A stretch of 64,000 nucleotides of DNA from Jejuia sp. UBA6058. GTDB lineage: Bacteria > Bacteroidota > Bacteroidia > Flavobacteriales > Flavobacteriaceae. Location: the NCBI GenBank assembly GCA_002428965.1, contig DIYI01000011.1:28967-92966 (forward strand), in the 5' to 3' direction. This document shows, piece by piece, positions 7,833-17,490 of this stretch. Made by a program: the position numbers and the translations under genes. The notes beneath the pieces are model-generated. The model was not told the origin of the DNA. It did no database searches and worked only from the letters and a program-made list of their open reading frames with translations. Every line of letters begins with the position of its first letter. Position 1 is the first letter of the stretch.

Positions 7833-9515
7833 ATGGGAGAACTTAATAAATATAGTAAAACAGTTACCCAAAACCCATCTCAACCAGCATCTCAGGCTAT
7901 GTTATACGCTACTGGTTTTACTGATGAGGACATGAAGAAGGCGCAAATTGCCATTGGTAGTACAGGTTATGATGGAAACCCATGTAACATGCATCTAAAT
8001 GATATTGCTGCTGAAATTAAAAAACAGATTAATGCACTTGGTCAAAAAGGGTTAACCTTTGGAACCATTGGGGTTTCTGATGGTATTTCTATGGGAACAC
8101 CAGGAATGAAATATTCTTTGGCTTCCCGCGATATTATTGCAGATTCCATGGAAACTGTTGTGAATGGAATGGCTTATGATGGTTTGATTGGAGTAGTAGG
8201 TTGTGATAAAAATATGCCTGGAGCTATTATTGCAATGTTGAGATTAAACAGGCCTTCTATAATGGTGTATGGTGGAAGTGTGGCTTCTGGAAAATATAAA
8301 GGTCAAAAATTAAATATAGTTTCGGCATTTGAAGCTTTAGGTAAGAAGATTGCTGGTGAAATTGACGAAGCTGAATATAAAGAAATTATAAAAAGATCTA
8401 TTCCTGGGGCTGGAGCTTGTGGTGGTATGTATACGGCAAACACCATGGCGTCATCTATAGAATGTATGGGTATGGCGTTACCTTACAATTCTTCTATTCC
8501 AGCAGTAAATCCAAGTAAGTTAACCGAGGCTGAACGTACTGCACAGGCTATGAAAAATCTTTTGGAATTAGATTTAAAGCCAAAAGATATTGTAACTAAA
8601 AAGTCTATCGAAAATGCAATTACTTTGGTAAACGCTTTGGGAGGTTCAACCAATGCGGTACTGCATTATTTAGCAATTGCATATGCTGCAGATATTGAGT
8701 TTACTCTGGAGGATTTTCAGCGCATTAGTGATAGAACGCCGCTAATTGGAGATTTAAAACCTTCTGGGAAATATTTAATGGAAGATGTTCATGGTATTGG
8801 AGGAACTCCGAAAATCATGAAATATTTGTTAGAACAAGGATTTTTGCATGGTGATTGTATGACGGTTACTGGTAAAACTTTAGCAGAAAATCTTACTGAT
8901 GTTGAAGCTATGGAGTTTGAGGACCAAGATTTATTATATACTACTGATAAGGCTTTAAAATCTTCAGGAAATTTACAGATTCTTAAGGGTAATTTAGCTG
9001 AAGAAGGTGCAGTAGCCAAAATTTCTGGAAAAGAAGGATTAAAATTTGAAGGTAAGGCAGTGGTTTACGATAGTGAGCCAGAAGCTAATGAAGGAATTTC
9101 TAACGGTGAAGTTGAAAAAGGAAATGTAGTCGTCATTAGATACGTTGGTCCTAAGGGAGGTCCAGGTATGCCAGAAATGCTAAAACCAACTTCTATGATT
9201 ATGGGTGCAGGTTTAGGGAAATCTGTTGCGTTAATTACTGATGGTCGTTTTTCTGGAGGTACTCACGGATTTGTGGTAGGCCACGTAACACCTGAGGCAC
9301 AAGTTGGAGGAGCTATTGCTCTTGTTGAGACAGGAGATATTATTACGATTGATGCTGTTGATAATTCGATAACACTTAATATTTCTGAAGAAGAAATGGC
9401 AAGTAGAAAAGCAAAATGGCAAGCACCACCATTAAAATTCAAGAAAGGTATATTATTTAAATATGCTAAGTCTGTTGCATCGGCCTCTGAAGGTTGTGTG
9501 ACTGATAAATATTAA
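7833..9515 (+). CDS. ilvD: Dihydroxy-acid dehydratase
   Basis: Dehydrates 2,3-dihydroxy-isovalerate and 2,3-dihydroxy-3-methylvalerate in valine and isoleucine synthesis; an Fe-S enzyme. The three cluster-binding cysteine contexts are present: DGNPCNMH, VVGCDKNMPG and GAGACGGMYTANTM. The C-terminal GRFSGGTHGFVVGHVTPEA motif is intact. I start it at the ATG of MGELNKYSKT (7833) rather than the TTG at 7824; this gives 560 aa, the normal length. It is the first gene of ilvD-ilvB-ilvN-ilvC, preceded by a structured leader and separated from ilvB by a short palindromic repeat. Confidence 0.98.
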   Translation: MGELNKYSKTVTQNPSQPASQAMLYATGFTDEDMKKAQIAIGSTGYDGNPCNMHLNDIAAEIKKQINALGQKGLTFGTIGVSDGISMGTPGMKYSLASRDIIADSMETVVNGMAYDGLIGVVGCDKNMPGAIIAMLRLNRPSIMVYGGSVASGKYKGQKLNIVSAFEALGKKIAGEIDEAEYKEIIKRSIPGAGACGGMYTANTMASSIECMGMALPYNSSIPAVNPSKLTEAERTAQAMKNLLELDLKPKDIVTKKSIENAITLVNALGGSTNAVLHYLAIAYAADIEFTLEDFQRISDRTPLIGDLKPSGKYLMEDVHGIGGTPKIMKYLLEQGFLHGDCMTVTGKTLAENLTDVEAMEFEDQDLLYTTDKALKSSGNLQILKGNLAEEGAVAKISGKEGLKFEGKAVVYDSEPEANEGISNGEVEKGNVVVIRYVGPKGGPGMPEMLKPTSMIMGAGLGKSVALITDGRFSGGTHGFVVGHVTPEAQVGGAIALVETGDIITIDAVDNSITLNISEEEMASRKAKWQAPPLKFKKGILFKYAKSVASASEGCVTDKY

Positions 9516-9523
9516 AATATTTT

Positions 9524-9576
9524 GTCATTCCTGGGCGGTCACTGAGCGGAGTCGAAGTGAAAGCGGGAATCTCATC
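9524..9576 (+). repeat. Small palindromic repeat between ilvD and ilvB
   Basis: Outer arms ATTCC (9527-9531) and GGAAT (9566-9570), inner arms CACT and AAGTG around the conserved core GAGCGGAGTCG, flanked by GTC and CTCATC. It has the same architecture as 48055-48106 but a different, still self-complementary outer stem. Confidence 0.7.
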
Positions 9577-9593
9577 AAATTAAAGTTGAGGTT

Positions 9594-11327
9594 ATGAACA
9601 CTGAAACAATAAAAAAAGAAGAAAATAAAACAGCAAAAACAGAACGTATTACGGGTTGCGAAGCTATAATTCGTTGTTTAATTGCTGAGGGCGTTGATAT
9701 ACTTTATGGTTATCCTGGAGGAGCTATAATGCCAGTGTATGATGAATTGTACAAGTATCAAGATAGAATTCATCATGTATTAACACGTCACGAACAAGGT
9801 GCAGCACATGCAGCACAAGGATATGCGAGAATATCTGGAAAAGTTGGGGTTGCTATGGCTACGTCTGGTCCAGGAGCAACCAACTTAATAACTGGTATTG
9901 CCGATGCGCAGATCGATTCTACACCAATAGTTTGTATCACAGGTCAAGTGCCTTCACATTTATTAGGTACAGATGCGTTTCAAGAAACTGATATTGTTGG
10001 CATTTCTACACCTGTTACAAAATGGAATGCTCAGGTTACTAAAGCATCAGAAATTCCAGAGGTTATGGCCAAAGCATTTTATATTGCAAAAAGTGGTAGG
10101 CCAGGGCCAGTACTTGTAGATATTACTAAGGATGCGCAGTTTGAGGAGTTCGATTTTAAATACGAAAAATGTACTGCGGTTAGAAGTTATAACCCAATTC
10201 CTAAAACAGATATTAATACGGTTAAAGCAGCGGCCGATTTAATTAATAATGCTGAAAAGCCAATGATTGTTTGGGGGCAAGGTGTTATTTTAGGTGAGGC
10301 GGAAGAGGAGTTAAAAGCTGTAGTTGAAAAATCTGGAGTACCAGCTGCTTGGACTATTTTAGGAGCTTCGGCTCTCCCAACATCTCACCCTTTAAATATA
10401 GGAATGGTAGGGATGCATGGTAATTATGCTCCTAATAAACTAACCAACGAATGTGATGTTTTAATTGCCATAGGAATGCGTTTTGATGATCGTGTTACAG
10501 GCGATTTGAATACTTACGCTAAACAGGCAAAAATCATTCATTTTGATATAGATCCTGCTGAAATTAATAAAAATGTAAAAGTGGATATTGCTGTTTTAGG
10601 AGATTCTAAGGAGAGTTTAGGACTGTTGCTTTCAGAATTGAATGCAAATTCTCATGAGTCATGGTTGCAGGAGTTCAAAGATTTATATGCCATTGAATAT
10701 GATGCAGTAATTAAAGATGATTTATTGCCGGAGAAAGAAGGACTTACAATGGGTGAAGTGCTTAAAGAAATCAACACCTATAGTAATGGTGATGCAGCCA
10801 TTGTTTCTGATGTTGGTCAGCATCAAATGATAGCATGTCGTTATGCTGAATTCAATAAAACCAAAAGTAACATTACCTCTGGGGGTTTAGGTACTATGGG
10901 ATTTGCATTACCAGCGGCTATTGGAGCTAAAATGGCAGAACCACATCGTGAGGTTGTGGCAATAATTGGTGATGGTGGTTACCAAATGAATATTCAAGAA
11001 TTGGGTACAATTTTTCAGCAGAAAGTGGCGGTTAAGATTGTGGTATTGAATAATGAGTTTTTAGGTATGGTGCGCCAATGGCAACAGTTGTTTTTTGATA
11101 AGCGTTACGCCTCTACTGAAATGACAAATCCAGATTTTGTAACAATAGCGAAAGGCTATCACATTGAAGCAAAGCGTGTAACTAAACGCGAAGAATTAGC
11201 GGATGCTGTCAAGGAAATGATTGAATCTAAATCGTCATATTTCTTAGAAGTCTGTGTGGAAAAAGAGGATAATGTATTCCCAATGATTCCTTCTGGAGCC
11301 TCGGTTTCAGATATCAGATTAAGCTAG
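9594..11327 (+). CDS. ilvB: Acetolactate synthase, large (catalytic) subunit
   Basis: TPP-dependent condensation of pyruvate with pyruvate or 2-oxobutyrate, the first common step to branched-chain amino acids. The 577-aa protein has the N-terminal PYR domain with the catalytic Glu in RHEQGAAHAAQGYAR (about 65), a central domain, and a C-terminal PP domain with the TPP/Mg motif GDGGYQMNIQELGT and NNEFLGMVRQWQ. About 20 charged residues precede the conserved TGCEAIIRCL. The small subunit follows 22 bp downstream. Confidence 0.97.
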   Translation: MNTETIKKEENKTAKTERITGCEAIIRCLIAEGVDILYGYPGGAIMPVYDELYKYQDRIHHVLTRHEQGAAHAAQGYARISGKVGVAMATSGPGATNLITGIADAQIDSTPIVCITGQVPSHLLGTDAFQETDIVGISTPVTKWNAQVTKASEIPEVMAKAFYIAKSGRPGPVLVDITKDAQFEEFDFKYEKCTAVRSYNPIPKTDINTVKAAADLINNAEKPMIVWGQGVILGEAEEELKAVVEKSGVPAAWTILGASALPTSHPLNIGMVGMHGNYAPNKLTNECDVLIAIGMRFDDRVTGDLNTYAKQAKIIHFDIDPAEINKNVKVDIAVLGDSKESLGLLLSELNANSHESWLQEFKDLYAIEYDAVIKDDLLPEKEGLTMGEVLKEINTYSNGDAAIVSDVGQHQMIACRYAEFNKTKSNITSGGLGTMGFALPAAIGAKMAEPHREVVAIIGDGGYQMNIQELGTIFQQKVAVKIVVLNNEFLGMVRQWQQLFFDKRYASTEMTNPDFVTIAKGYHIEAKRVTKREELADAVKEMIESKSSYFLEVCVEKEDNVFPMIPSGASVSDIRLS

Positions 11328-11349
11328 TAGCACTTTAAAACCATTACTA

Positions 11350-11883
11350 ATGAGTCAAGAAATTAAGACATTCACCATATCTGTTTATACAGAAAATAAT
11401 ATCGGATTACTTAACCGTATTTCGGCTATTTTTCAGCGTAGACATATCAATATAGAGAGTTTAACTACGTCGCAATCTGAAATCAAAGATGTAAATCGTT
11501 TTGTAATCGTAGTTAAAATTACCGAAGACCAAGCTATAAAAGTAGTGCGTCAAATTGAAAAGCAGGTTGAAGCTATTCGCGCTTATTATCATACTAATGA
11601 AGAAACTATCTTCACTGAAAATTGTATGTTCAAAATAAAGAGCGAATTACTTTTTGAAGAACCGCAAATTCAAAATATTATAAAGGATAGCGATTCAAGA
11701 ATCGTTACTGTAAATCGTGAGTTCTTTGTATTGGAAAGTACGGGTAGACGTCATGAAATTGAAGAACTGCGTGAAAAATTAGACAAGTTCGGTATCATGC
11801 AGTTCGTACGATCAGGACGCATTGCAGTAACCAAAGACGAAATGAAAGTTTCCGAAATACTAGAAGAATTTAAAAATCAATAA
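11350..11883 (+). CDS. ilvN: Acetolactate synthase, small (regulatory) subunit
   Basis: 177 aa. An N-terminal ACT domain (SVYTENNIGLLNRISAIFQRRHINIESLT, about 11-39) is followed by the C-terminal half found in full-length IlvN/IlvH proteins (IVTVNREFFVLESTGRRHEIEELREKL). In the family this subunit activates the large subunit and confers valine feedback. It lies 22 bp behind ilvB. A small hairpin (GCATC 11902-11906 with GATGC 11918-11922) lies between it and ilvC. Confidence 0.95.
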   Translation: MSQEIKTFTISVYTENNIGLLNRISAIFQRRHINIESLTTSQSEIKDVNRFVIVVKITEDQAIKVVRQIEKQVEAIRAYYHTNEETIFTENCMFKIKSELLFEEPQIQNIIKDSDSRIVTVNREFFVLESTGRRHEIEELREKLDKFGIMQFVRSGRIAVTKDEMKVSEILEEFKNQ

Positions 11884-11949
11884 TAAACCAAAATTAAATA
11901 AGCATCTTGTGATTTAGGATGCAACATACTATTAAATCAAAAACAAAAA

Positions 11950-13425
11950 ATGGAAAATTATTTTAACACGCTTACATTAGCTGGTAAATTAGACCAATTG
12001 TCTAAATGTAGATTCATGGATGCTTCTGAGTTTGCAGATGGTGTTGATGCATTAAAAGGGAAGAAAGTAGTGATTGTAGGTTGTGGTGCCCAAGGGTTAA
12101 ACCAAGGCTTGAATATGAGAGATTCTGGATTGGATATTTCTTATACTTTACGTGAAGCGGCGATAAAAGAAAAAAGAGCATCTTATGTAAATGCAACTGA
12201 AAATGGATTTAATGTTGGAACATACGAAGAGTTAATCCCAACTGCAGATTTGGTATGTAACCTTACTCCAGATAAGCAGCATACAAATGTGGTTAATGCT
12301 GTAATGCCTTTAATGAAAAAGGGTGCTACTTTGGCATATTCTCATGGATTCAACATTGTTGAAGAAGGAATGAAAATCCGCGAAGATTTAACAGTAATTA
12401 TGTGTGCGCCTAAGTCTCCAGGTTCTGAAGTACGTGAAGAGTACAAGCGTGGTTTTGGTGTACCAACTTTAATCGCTGTTCACCCTGAAAACGACCCTGA
12501 AGGAAAAGGTTTAGCGCAAGCAAAAGCATATGCAGTTGCAACAGGTGGAGATAGAGCAGGTGTATTAGAATCGTCTTTTGTGGCTGAGGTGAAATCAGAT
12601 TTAATGGGAGAACAAACCATTCTTTGTGGATTATTGCAAACGGGTTCTATCCTTTGTTTTGATAAAATGGTAGAGAAAGGAATTGATCCCGGATATGCTT
12701 CAAAATTAATTCAGTACGGTTGGGAAACTGTTACCGAAGGTTTAAAATATGGTGGTGTTACAAACATGATGGACAGATTGTCTAACCCAGCTAAAATTAA
12801 GGCTTTTGAATTATCAGAAGAACTAAAAGATATTATGCGTCCGTTATTCCAAAAGCATATGGATGATATTATGGAAGGAGTATTCTCCAGTACCATGATG
12901 GCAGATTGGGCGAATAACGATGCGAACCTGTTAGGTTGGAGAGCGGCTACCGCTGAAACAGCTTTTGAAAAAACACCTGCAGGCGATGTTGAGATATCTG
13001 AGCAAGAGTACTATGATAACGGTGTGTTAATGGTAGCGTTCGTAAGAGCAGGTGTAGAGTTAGCATTTGAAGCTATGATAGAATCTGGAATTATTGACGA
13101 ATCTGCGTACTACGAGTCATTACACGAAACTCCGCTTATTGCAAACACTATTGCCAGAAAGAAATTATATGAAATGAACCGTGTTATTTCTGATACGGCT
13201 GAGTATGGTTGTTATTTATTCGATCATGCATGTAAGCCTTTGTTAGAAGACTTTATGAAAGGAATTGATGTGGATGTTATTGGTAAGGCTTATGCTAAAG
13301 ATAACGGTGAAGGTGTTGATAATGCAAAGTTAATTGAAGTTAATGCTGCACTAAGAGCACACCCAGTAGAAAAGATTGGGACATTTTTGAGAACATCTAT
13401 GACGGCTATGAAGCCAATAGTATAA
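11950..13425 (+). CDS. ilvC: Ketol-acid reductoisomerase, long (class II) form
   Basis: Converts acetolactate to dihydroxy-isovalerate with NADPH and Mg. The N-terminal Rossmann motif VVIVGCGAQGLNQGLNMRDSG starts at about residue 40. At 491 aa it is the long class II enzyme, with two successive C-terminal helical knot regions (one around WETVTEGLKYGG, one around ETPLIANTIARKKLYEMN), against roughly 330 aa in class I. It is the last gene of the ilv run before a strong terminator. Confidence 0.97.
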   Translation: MENYFNTLTLAGKLDQLSKCRFMDASEFADGVDALKGKKVVIVGCGAQGLNQGLNMRDSGLDISYTLREAAIKEKRASYVNATENGFNVGTYEELIPTADLVCNLTPDKQHTNVVNAVMPLMKKGATLAYSHGFNIVEEGMKIREDLTVIMCAPKSPGSEVREEYKRGFGVPTLIAVHPENDPEGKGLAQAKAYAVATGGDRAGVLESSFVAEVKSDLMGEQTILCGLLQTGSILCFDKMVEKGIDPGYASKLIQYGWETVTEGLKYGGVTNMMDRLSNPAKIKAFELSEELKDIMRPLFQKHMDDIMEGVFSSTMMADWANNDANLLGWRAATAETAFEKTPAGDVEISEQEYYDNGVLMVAFVRAGVELAFEAMIESGIIDESAYYESLHETPLIANTIARKKLYEMNRVISDTAEYGCYLFDHACKPLLEDFMKGIDVDVIGKAYAKDNGEGVDNAKLIEVNAALRAHPVEKIGTFLRTSMTAMKPIV

Positions 13426-13459
13426 CAGTACTAAACTAAGCTAAACTTTGCTTAATGTT

Positions 13460-13496
13460 AAAGAGCCTTGCATTTTCTAATGTAGGGCTTTTTATT
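13460..13496 (+). terminator. Terminator after ilvC
   Basis: A 14-bp stem, with several G-T pairs, joins 13460-13473 (AAAGAGCCTTGCAT) to 13480-13493 (ATGTAGGGCTTTTT), closing on a six-base loop and running into a T-rich tail. It separates ilvDBNC from ilvA, which may therefore be transcribed separately or by read-through. Confidence 0.8.
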
Positions 13497-13564
13497 TCTC
13501 TATCCATTAAGCTGTCTTTTAGAAATTTAACCCGTAACTTGCATTAGTGTTTTAATGTGCAAAG

Positions 13565-14830
13565 ATGAATAAGGAGCAAACCAAATATTTTCCTAACCTT
13601 GATGATGTCAAAAAAGCAGCTGATGTAATTAAAGATGTTGCTACTGTGACACCGTTAACAAAGAATTTAAGGTATTCTAAATTATTTAATGCCAATATTC
13701 ACTTCAAAAGGGAAGATCTGCAACAGGTACGTTCTTATAAAATTCGGGGGGCGTACAATAAAATAAGTTCGCTTTCGAAAGCTGAATCTGAAAAGGGGGT
13801 TGTTTGCGCAAGTGCCGGAAATCATGCACAAGGCTTTGCGTTATCCTGTAAGATATTGCAGATTATGGGAACTATTTTTATGCCTACTCCAACGCCAAAT
13901 CAAAAACTAGAGCAGGTTAGAATGTTTGGTGAAGATTTTATCGAAATAAGACTGGTTGGAGATACTTTTGACGATGCGTTTTATGCGGCTAAGGAAGAGT
14001 GCGATCGTTTGAATAAAATATTCATTCATCCGTTTAATGACGAAAAAATTATTGAAGGGCAAGCTACAGTAGGACTCGAAATTCTAGAGCAAACAAAAGA
14101 GCCCATAGATTATTTGTTTATTCCTGTGGGCGGTGGTGGACTCTCAGCTGGGGTATCATCTGTGTTTAAATTACTTTCACCAAGTACAAAAATTATTGGT
14201 GTTGAGCCCGAAGGTGCGCCATCTATGACGGTTTCAATACAAAATAATAAAAATACTACTATTCCTCATATAGAAAAATTTGTTGATGGTGCTGCGGTAA
14301 AACGTGTAGGTGATTTAACGTTTCCTATTTGTAAACAGAATTTAGATAATATGATGACCGTTCCTGAGGGGAAAATTTGTCAGACTATTTTAGATCTATA
14401 TAATCGTGACGCTATAGTTGTAGAACCTGCAGGAGCATTGAGTTTAGCGGCTTTAGATTTTTACGCAGAAGATATTAAGGGTAAAACCGTTGTATGCGTT
14501 GTAAGTGGTAGTAATAATGATATAACACGAACCGCCGAAATTAAAGAACGTGCACTACTGTACAAGAATTTAAAGCATTACTTTATTGTGAAGTTTCCAC
14601 AGAGAGCAGGAGCTTTAAAAGAATTTGTGGTTGATATTTTGGGGCCGAATGATGATATTACACATTTTGAATATACCAAAAAGACCAATAGAGAAAATGG
14701 AGCGGCAGTAGTGGGTATCGAGTTGAAATCTTCAAAAGATTTGGCTCCATTAATAGCCAAAATGAAGGCACGAAAATTTTATGGAGAATACTTAAATGAT
14801 TCGCCAGATTTATTTCAATTTTTGGTTTAA
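13565..14830 (+). CDS. ilvA: Threonine ammonia-lyase (threonine dehydratase), biosynthetic
   Basis: Deaminates threonine to 2-oxobutyrate, the entry to isoleucine. The PLP lysine lies in SYKIRGAYNKI at about residues 57-67, and the phosphate-binding loop is VGGGGLSAGVSS. After the catalytic domain a single ACT-like regulatory domain begins near residue 335 (HYFIVKFPQRAGALKEF) and ends the protein at 421 aa. That is the shorter form with one ACT-like domain, not the 514-aa E. coli form with two. Its place directly after ilvC supports the biosynthetic role. Confidence 0.95.
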   Translation: MNKEQTKYFPNLDDVKKAADVIKDVATVTPLTKNLRYSKLFNANIHFKREDLQQVRSYKIRGAYNKISSLSKAESEKGVVCASAGNHAQGFALSCKILQIMGTIFMPTPTPNQKLEQVRMFGEDFIEIRLVGDTFDDAFYAAKEECDRLNKIFIHPFNDEKIIEGQATVGLEILEQTKEPIDYLFIPVGGGGLSAGVSSVFKLLSPSTKIIGVEPEGAPSMTVSIQNNKNTTIPHIEKFVDGAAVKRVGDLTFPICKQNLDNMMTVPEGKICQTILDLYNRDAIVVEPAGALSLAALDFYAEDIKGKTVVCVVSGSNNDITRTAEIKERALLYKNLKHYFIVKFPQRAGALKEFVVDILGPNDDITHFEYTKKTNRENGAAVVGIELKSSKDLAPLIAKMKARKFYGEYLNDSPDLFQFLV

Positions 14831-15019
14831 ACCTATAATTGGTTAGTCTGTATCCAAATCCAAACTTCCAGTACATATTGAAGAAATTACGCAAACGATT
14901 TAGTTAGTTTTTGCTCTGTTTTTGTCCTTAAAAATTTATTTTGTTAAGGTTTTGTCGACTTTTATAATGACGTTTAAGCCCATTATTAAATATCTTAGCA
15001 CTACTAAAAACTAAATAAA

Positions 15020-16612
15020 ATGAGTAAAACACTAGCAAAAATACCTGAACCGTATCAAATTGATACGCTTTTGCATCAAACCACATATTTGGTTGATGGA
15101 GAATTGAAACAATGGAATGGGGATACTGCCGAAATTTATTCCACCATTTCGTCAACTACAGATTATAAACCCACCTTATTAGGAACCATTCCTCAATTAG
15201 GAGGAGATGAAGCGCTAGAAGCTTTGAATTCTGCCGTCTCCGCTTATGATAATGGAAAAGGACTCTGGCCTACAATGAAGGTAGAAGATCGTATTGCTTG
15301 TATGGAAACCTTCGTGGAACAAATGAAAACGAAGCGTGATGAGGTAGTTAAACTCTTAATGTGGGAGATTGGGAAGAATTTATCAGATTCTGAAAAGGAA
15401 TTTGATAGAACGGTTGAATACATATATGATACTATTGAAGCGTACAAACAAATTGACAGAGATTCGGCTAGATTCGAGAAAAATTCTGGGGTGTATGCCC
15501 ATATTCGTCGGGGGCCTTTGGGAGTGGTACTATGTTTAGGGCCTTATAACTACCCCCTTAATGAAACCTTCTGTTTATTGATTCCTGCCCTAATGATGGG
15601 TAATACAACCATATTTAAGCCTGCGAAATTAGGTGTACTTTTAATTTCTCCTTTATTAGAGGCGTTCCAAAATAGTTTTCCAAAAGGAGTCGTAAATATT
15701 GTATATGGACGCGGACGTGTTTTAGCAACACCTATGATGGAGTCTGGTAAAATTGATGTTTTGGCATTAATTGGCAATAGTAAATCCGCAAATGCATTGC
15801 AGGGTCAACACCCTAAAGGTAATAGGTTGCGTATGGTTTTAGGATTAGAGGCTAAGAACCCTGCTATTGTATTACCAGATGCAGATTTAGATTTGGCAGT
15901 TGATGAATGTATTGCAGGTACTTTATCGTTCAACGGACAGCGTTGTACTGCTTTAAAGGTGCTGTATGTGCATGAATCTATTGTAGAAGAATTCAATAGA
16001 AGATTTGCCTACAAGGTAGATCAATTAAAATTCGGAAATCCATGGGATGATGGCGCAAAATTAACCCCGCTTCCTGAAGTTGATAAACCTTTCTATATTC
16101 AGGAATTGATAGATGACGCTAAAGAAAAAGGTGCAGTTATCTTGAATAAAAAAGGAGGTGAAACTTCGGAAAACTTCATCTTTCCTGCGGTATTATTTCC
16201 AGTAACCAAAGATATGAGAGTGTTTCAAGAGGAACAGTTTGGGCCCGTAATTCCGGTCGTACCGTTTTCTGATATTGAAGAGCCTTTGGATGATATGGCA
16301 GAATCAGATTATGGACAGCAAGTAAGCTTATTTGGCAAAAATGTAACAACACTTTCTCCGTTAATTGATACGTTGGTAAATCTAGTGTGTCGCGTAAACC
16401 TAAATAGCTCTTGTCAACGTGGTCCAGACGTATATCCGTTTACAGGAAGAAAAGATTCCGCAGTAGCAACCTTAAGTGTTACAGATGCATTACGTTCGTT
16501 CTCCATTAGGACTTTTGTGGCATCAAAAGACAATGAATATAACAATGCGATTTTAAATGAGTTATTAGATAAAAAGACTTCTAATTTTATTAGTACCGAT
16601 TATATTTTGTAG
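15020..16612 (+). CDS. gapN: NADP-dependent glyceraldehyde-3-phosphate dehydrogenase, non-phosphorylating
   Basis: ALDH-superfamily enzyme that oxidises glyceraldehyde-3-phosphate straight to 3-phosphoglycerate, giving NADPH. The 530-aa protein has the cofactor and catalytic segments LGPYNYPLNETFCLLIPALMMGN, the catalytic-Glu context GLEAKNPAIVLPDADLD, and the catalytic Cys in FNGQRCTALKV. The N-terminal region and the C-terminal VNLNSSCQRGPDVYPFTGRKDSA fit the GapN branch better than generic aldehyde dehydrogenases. It is preceded by 189 bp with no gene, containing a small hairpin (CCTTAA/TTAAGG around 14929-14948). Confidence 0.9.
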   Translation: MSKTLAKIPEPYQIDTLLHQTTYLVDGELKQWNGDTAEIYSTISSTTDYKPTLLGTIPQLGGDEALEALNSAVSAYDNGKGLWPTMKVEDRIACMETFVEQMKTKRDEVVKLLMWEIGKNLSDSEKEFDRTVEYIYDTIEAYKQIDRDSARFEKNSGVYAHIRRGPLGVVLCLGPYNYPLNETFCLLIPALMMGNTTIFKPAKLGVLLISPLLEAFQNSFPKGVVNIVYGRGRVLATPMMESGKIDVLALIGNSKSANALQGQHPKGNRLRMVLGLEAKNPAIVLPDADLDLAVDECIAGTLSFNGQRCTALKVLYVHESIVEEFNRRFAYKVDQLKFGNPWDDGAKLTPLPEVDKPFYIQELIDDAKEKGAVILNKKGGETSENFIFPAVLFPVTKDMRVFQEEQFGPVIPVVPFSDIEEPLDDMAESDYGQQVSLFGKNVTTLSPLIDTLVNLVCRVNLNSSCQRGPDVYPFTGRKDSAVATLSVTDALRSFSIRTFVASKDNEYNNAILNELLDKKTSNFISTDYIL

Positions 16613-16619
16613 CTATTTT

Positions 16620-17366
16620 ATGAGAATTGCAGTATTACTTTGTTTTATTCTATTCATTTCGAAATCGTCATCGGAAAAGATATTCGAAGGAGAGTTGATT
16701 TATCGTCATAATATGAAAGTGGGTTCTATTGATTTTTCAAATTCAGAAAAATATTTTGACACATTAAAAATCATTTATGGAAATAAGAACTACATAAAAA
16801 TTAAAAACTCAACGGAGTACGAAAAAGTAATCTTTATTGATTCTTTGAGAAAAGAATATGTCATTTATAAAGACAATTTAAGTAAATCAAAGAGTCTATC
16901 AATGAACGAGGATAACTTGAATTATGGTAAACTTTATAATAGAGAAAACTCCCATTTTGGAATAGTAATATCTTTAAATAGATCAGATACGGTTATGAAC
17001 TTTAGAAACAAGACTTATAACTTTAAGAAGCTTTTAGTTCAAAGAAAGTATGGTTATGAAACTTACGTGTTTTCTGATAGTGATAGTTTAAAACTTACTG
17101 ACAATAGGAATATTTTAAGGAAAATGGGGGAACAAATTCATCCTAAGGAAATAGCATTTGAAATAGATAATTCTATACTTTATTATTATAAGTTAAGAGC
17201 AAAAAATTCTGATGTGTCGAAAGAATTCAGGTTAGTCGATATAAAGAATGATGAACTTGACGATACGACCTTTAAAATTCCAGCGCATAAGGATGCTAAA
17301 GGTTTTAAAAAGGAAAATAGAAAGAATGGAAGGTTTAAATTTTATGAATTGGAAAATCAAAAGTAA
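16620..17366 (+). CDS. Secreted protein of unknown function
   Basis: 248 aa, beginning 7 bp after gapN, so probably co-transcribed with it. The first 20 residues form a signal peptide (MRIAVLLCFILFISKSSSE). The mature part is rich in Lys, Asn, Asp and Tyr, predicted to be mostly beta strand, with FEGELIYRHNMK near the N-terminus and DDTTFKIPAHKDAKGF near the end. The opening resembles the start of GLPGLI proteins (FQGxAxY), but the GLPGLI motif is missing, so I do not place it in that family. Its base composition is more AT-rich than the metabolic neighbours. I do not recognise it. Confidence 0.7.
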   Translation: MRIAVLLCFILFISKSSSEKIFEGELIYRHNMKVGSIDFSNSEKYFDTLKIIYGNKNYIKIKNSTEYEKVIFIDSLRKEYVIYKDNLSKSKSLSMNEDNLNYGKLYNRENSHFGIVISLNRSDTVMNFRNKTYNFKKLLVQRKYGYETYVFSDSDSLKLTDNRNILRKMGEQIHPKEIAFEIDNSILYYYKLRAKNSDVSKEFRLVDIKNDELDDTTFKIPAHKDAKGFKKENRKNGRFKFYELENQK

Positions 17367-17449
17367 AAGACTGAAATGAGAATTACTTTTTTCAAAAGTT
17401 CATTTCCTTTCAATGACTAAAATCATACATAAATCCCACAAGTAATAAT

Positions 17450-17457
17450 TATCTTTG
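17450..17457 (+). promoter_or_regulatory. Putative azurin promoter, TATCTTTG
   Basis: Exact match to the TAnnTTTG -7 consensus, 33 bp before the azurin start codon. No TTG is visible at the expected -33 spacing. Confidence 0.4.
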
Positions 17458-17490
17458 TAATAATAGTAAAATCAATTAAAAGCATAACGC

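Noticed and set aside
13505..13560. TAACTTGC as a promoter for ilvA
   Set aside because: One mismatch to TAnnTTTG and no TTG at the proper distance; too weak to list.
16620..17366. Fourth GLPGLI protein behind gapN
   Set aside because: The opening FEGELIYRH resembles the family but the defining GLPGLI motif and WYTxQIP segment are missing.
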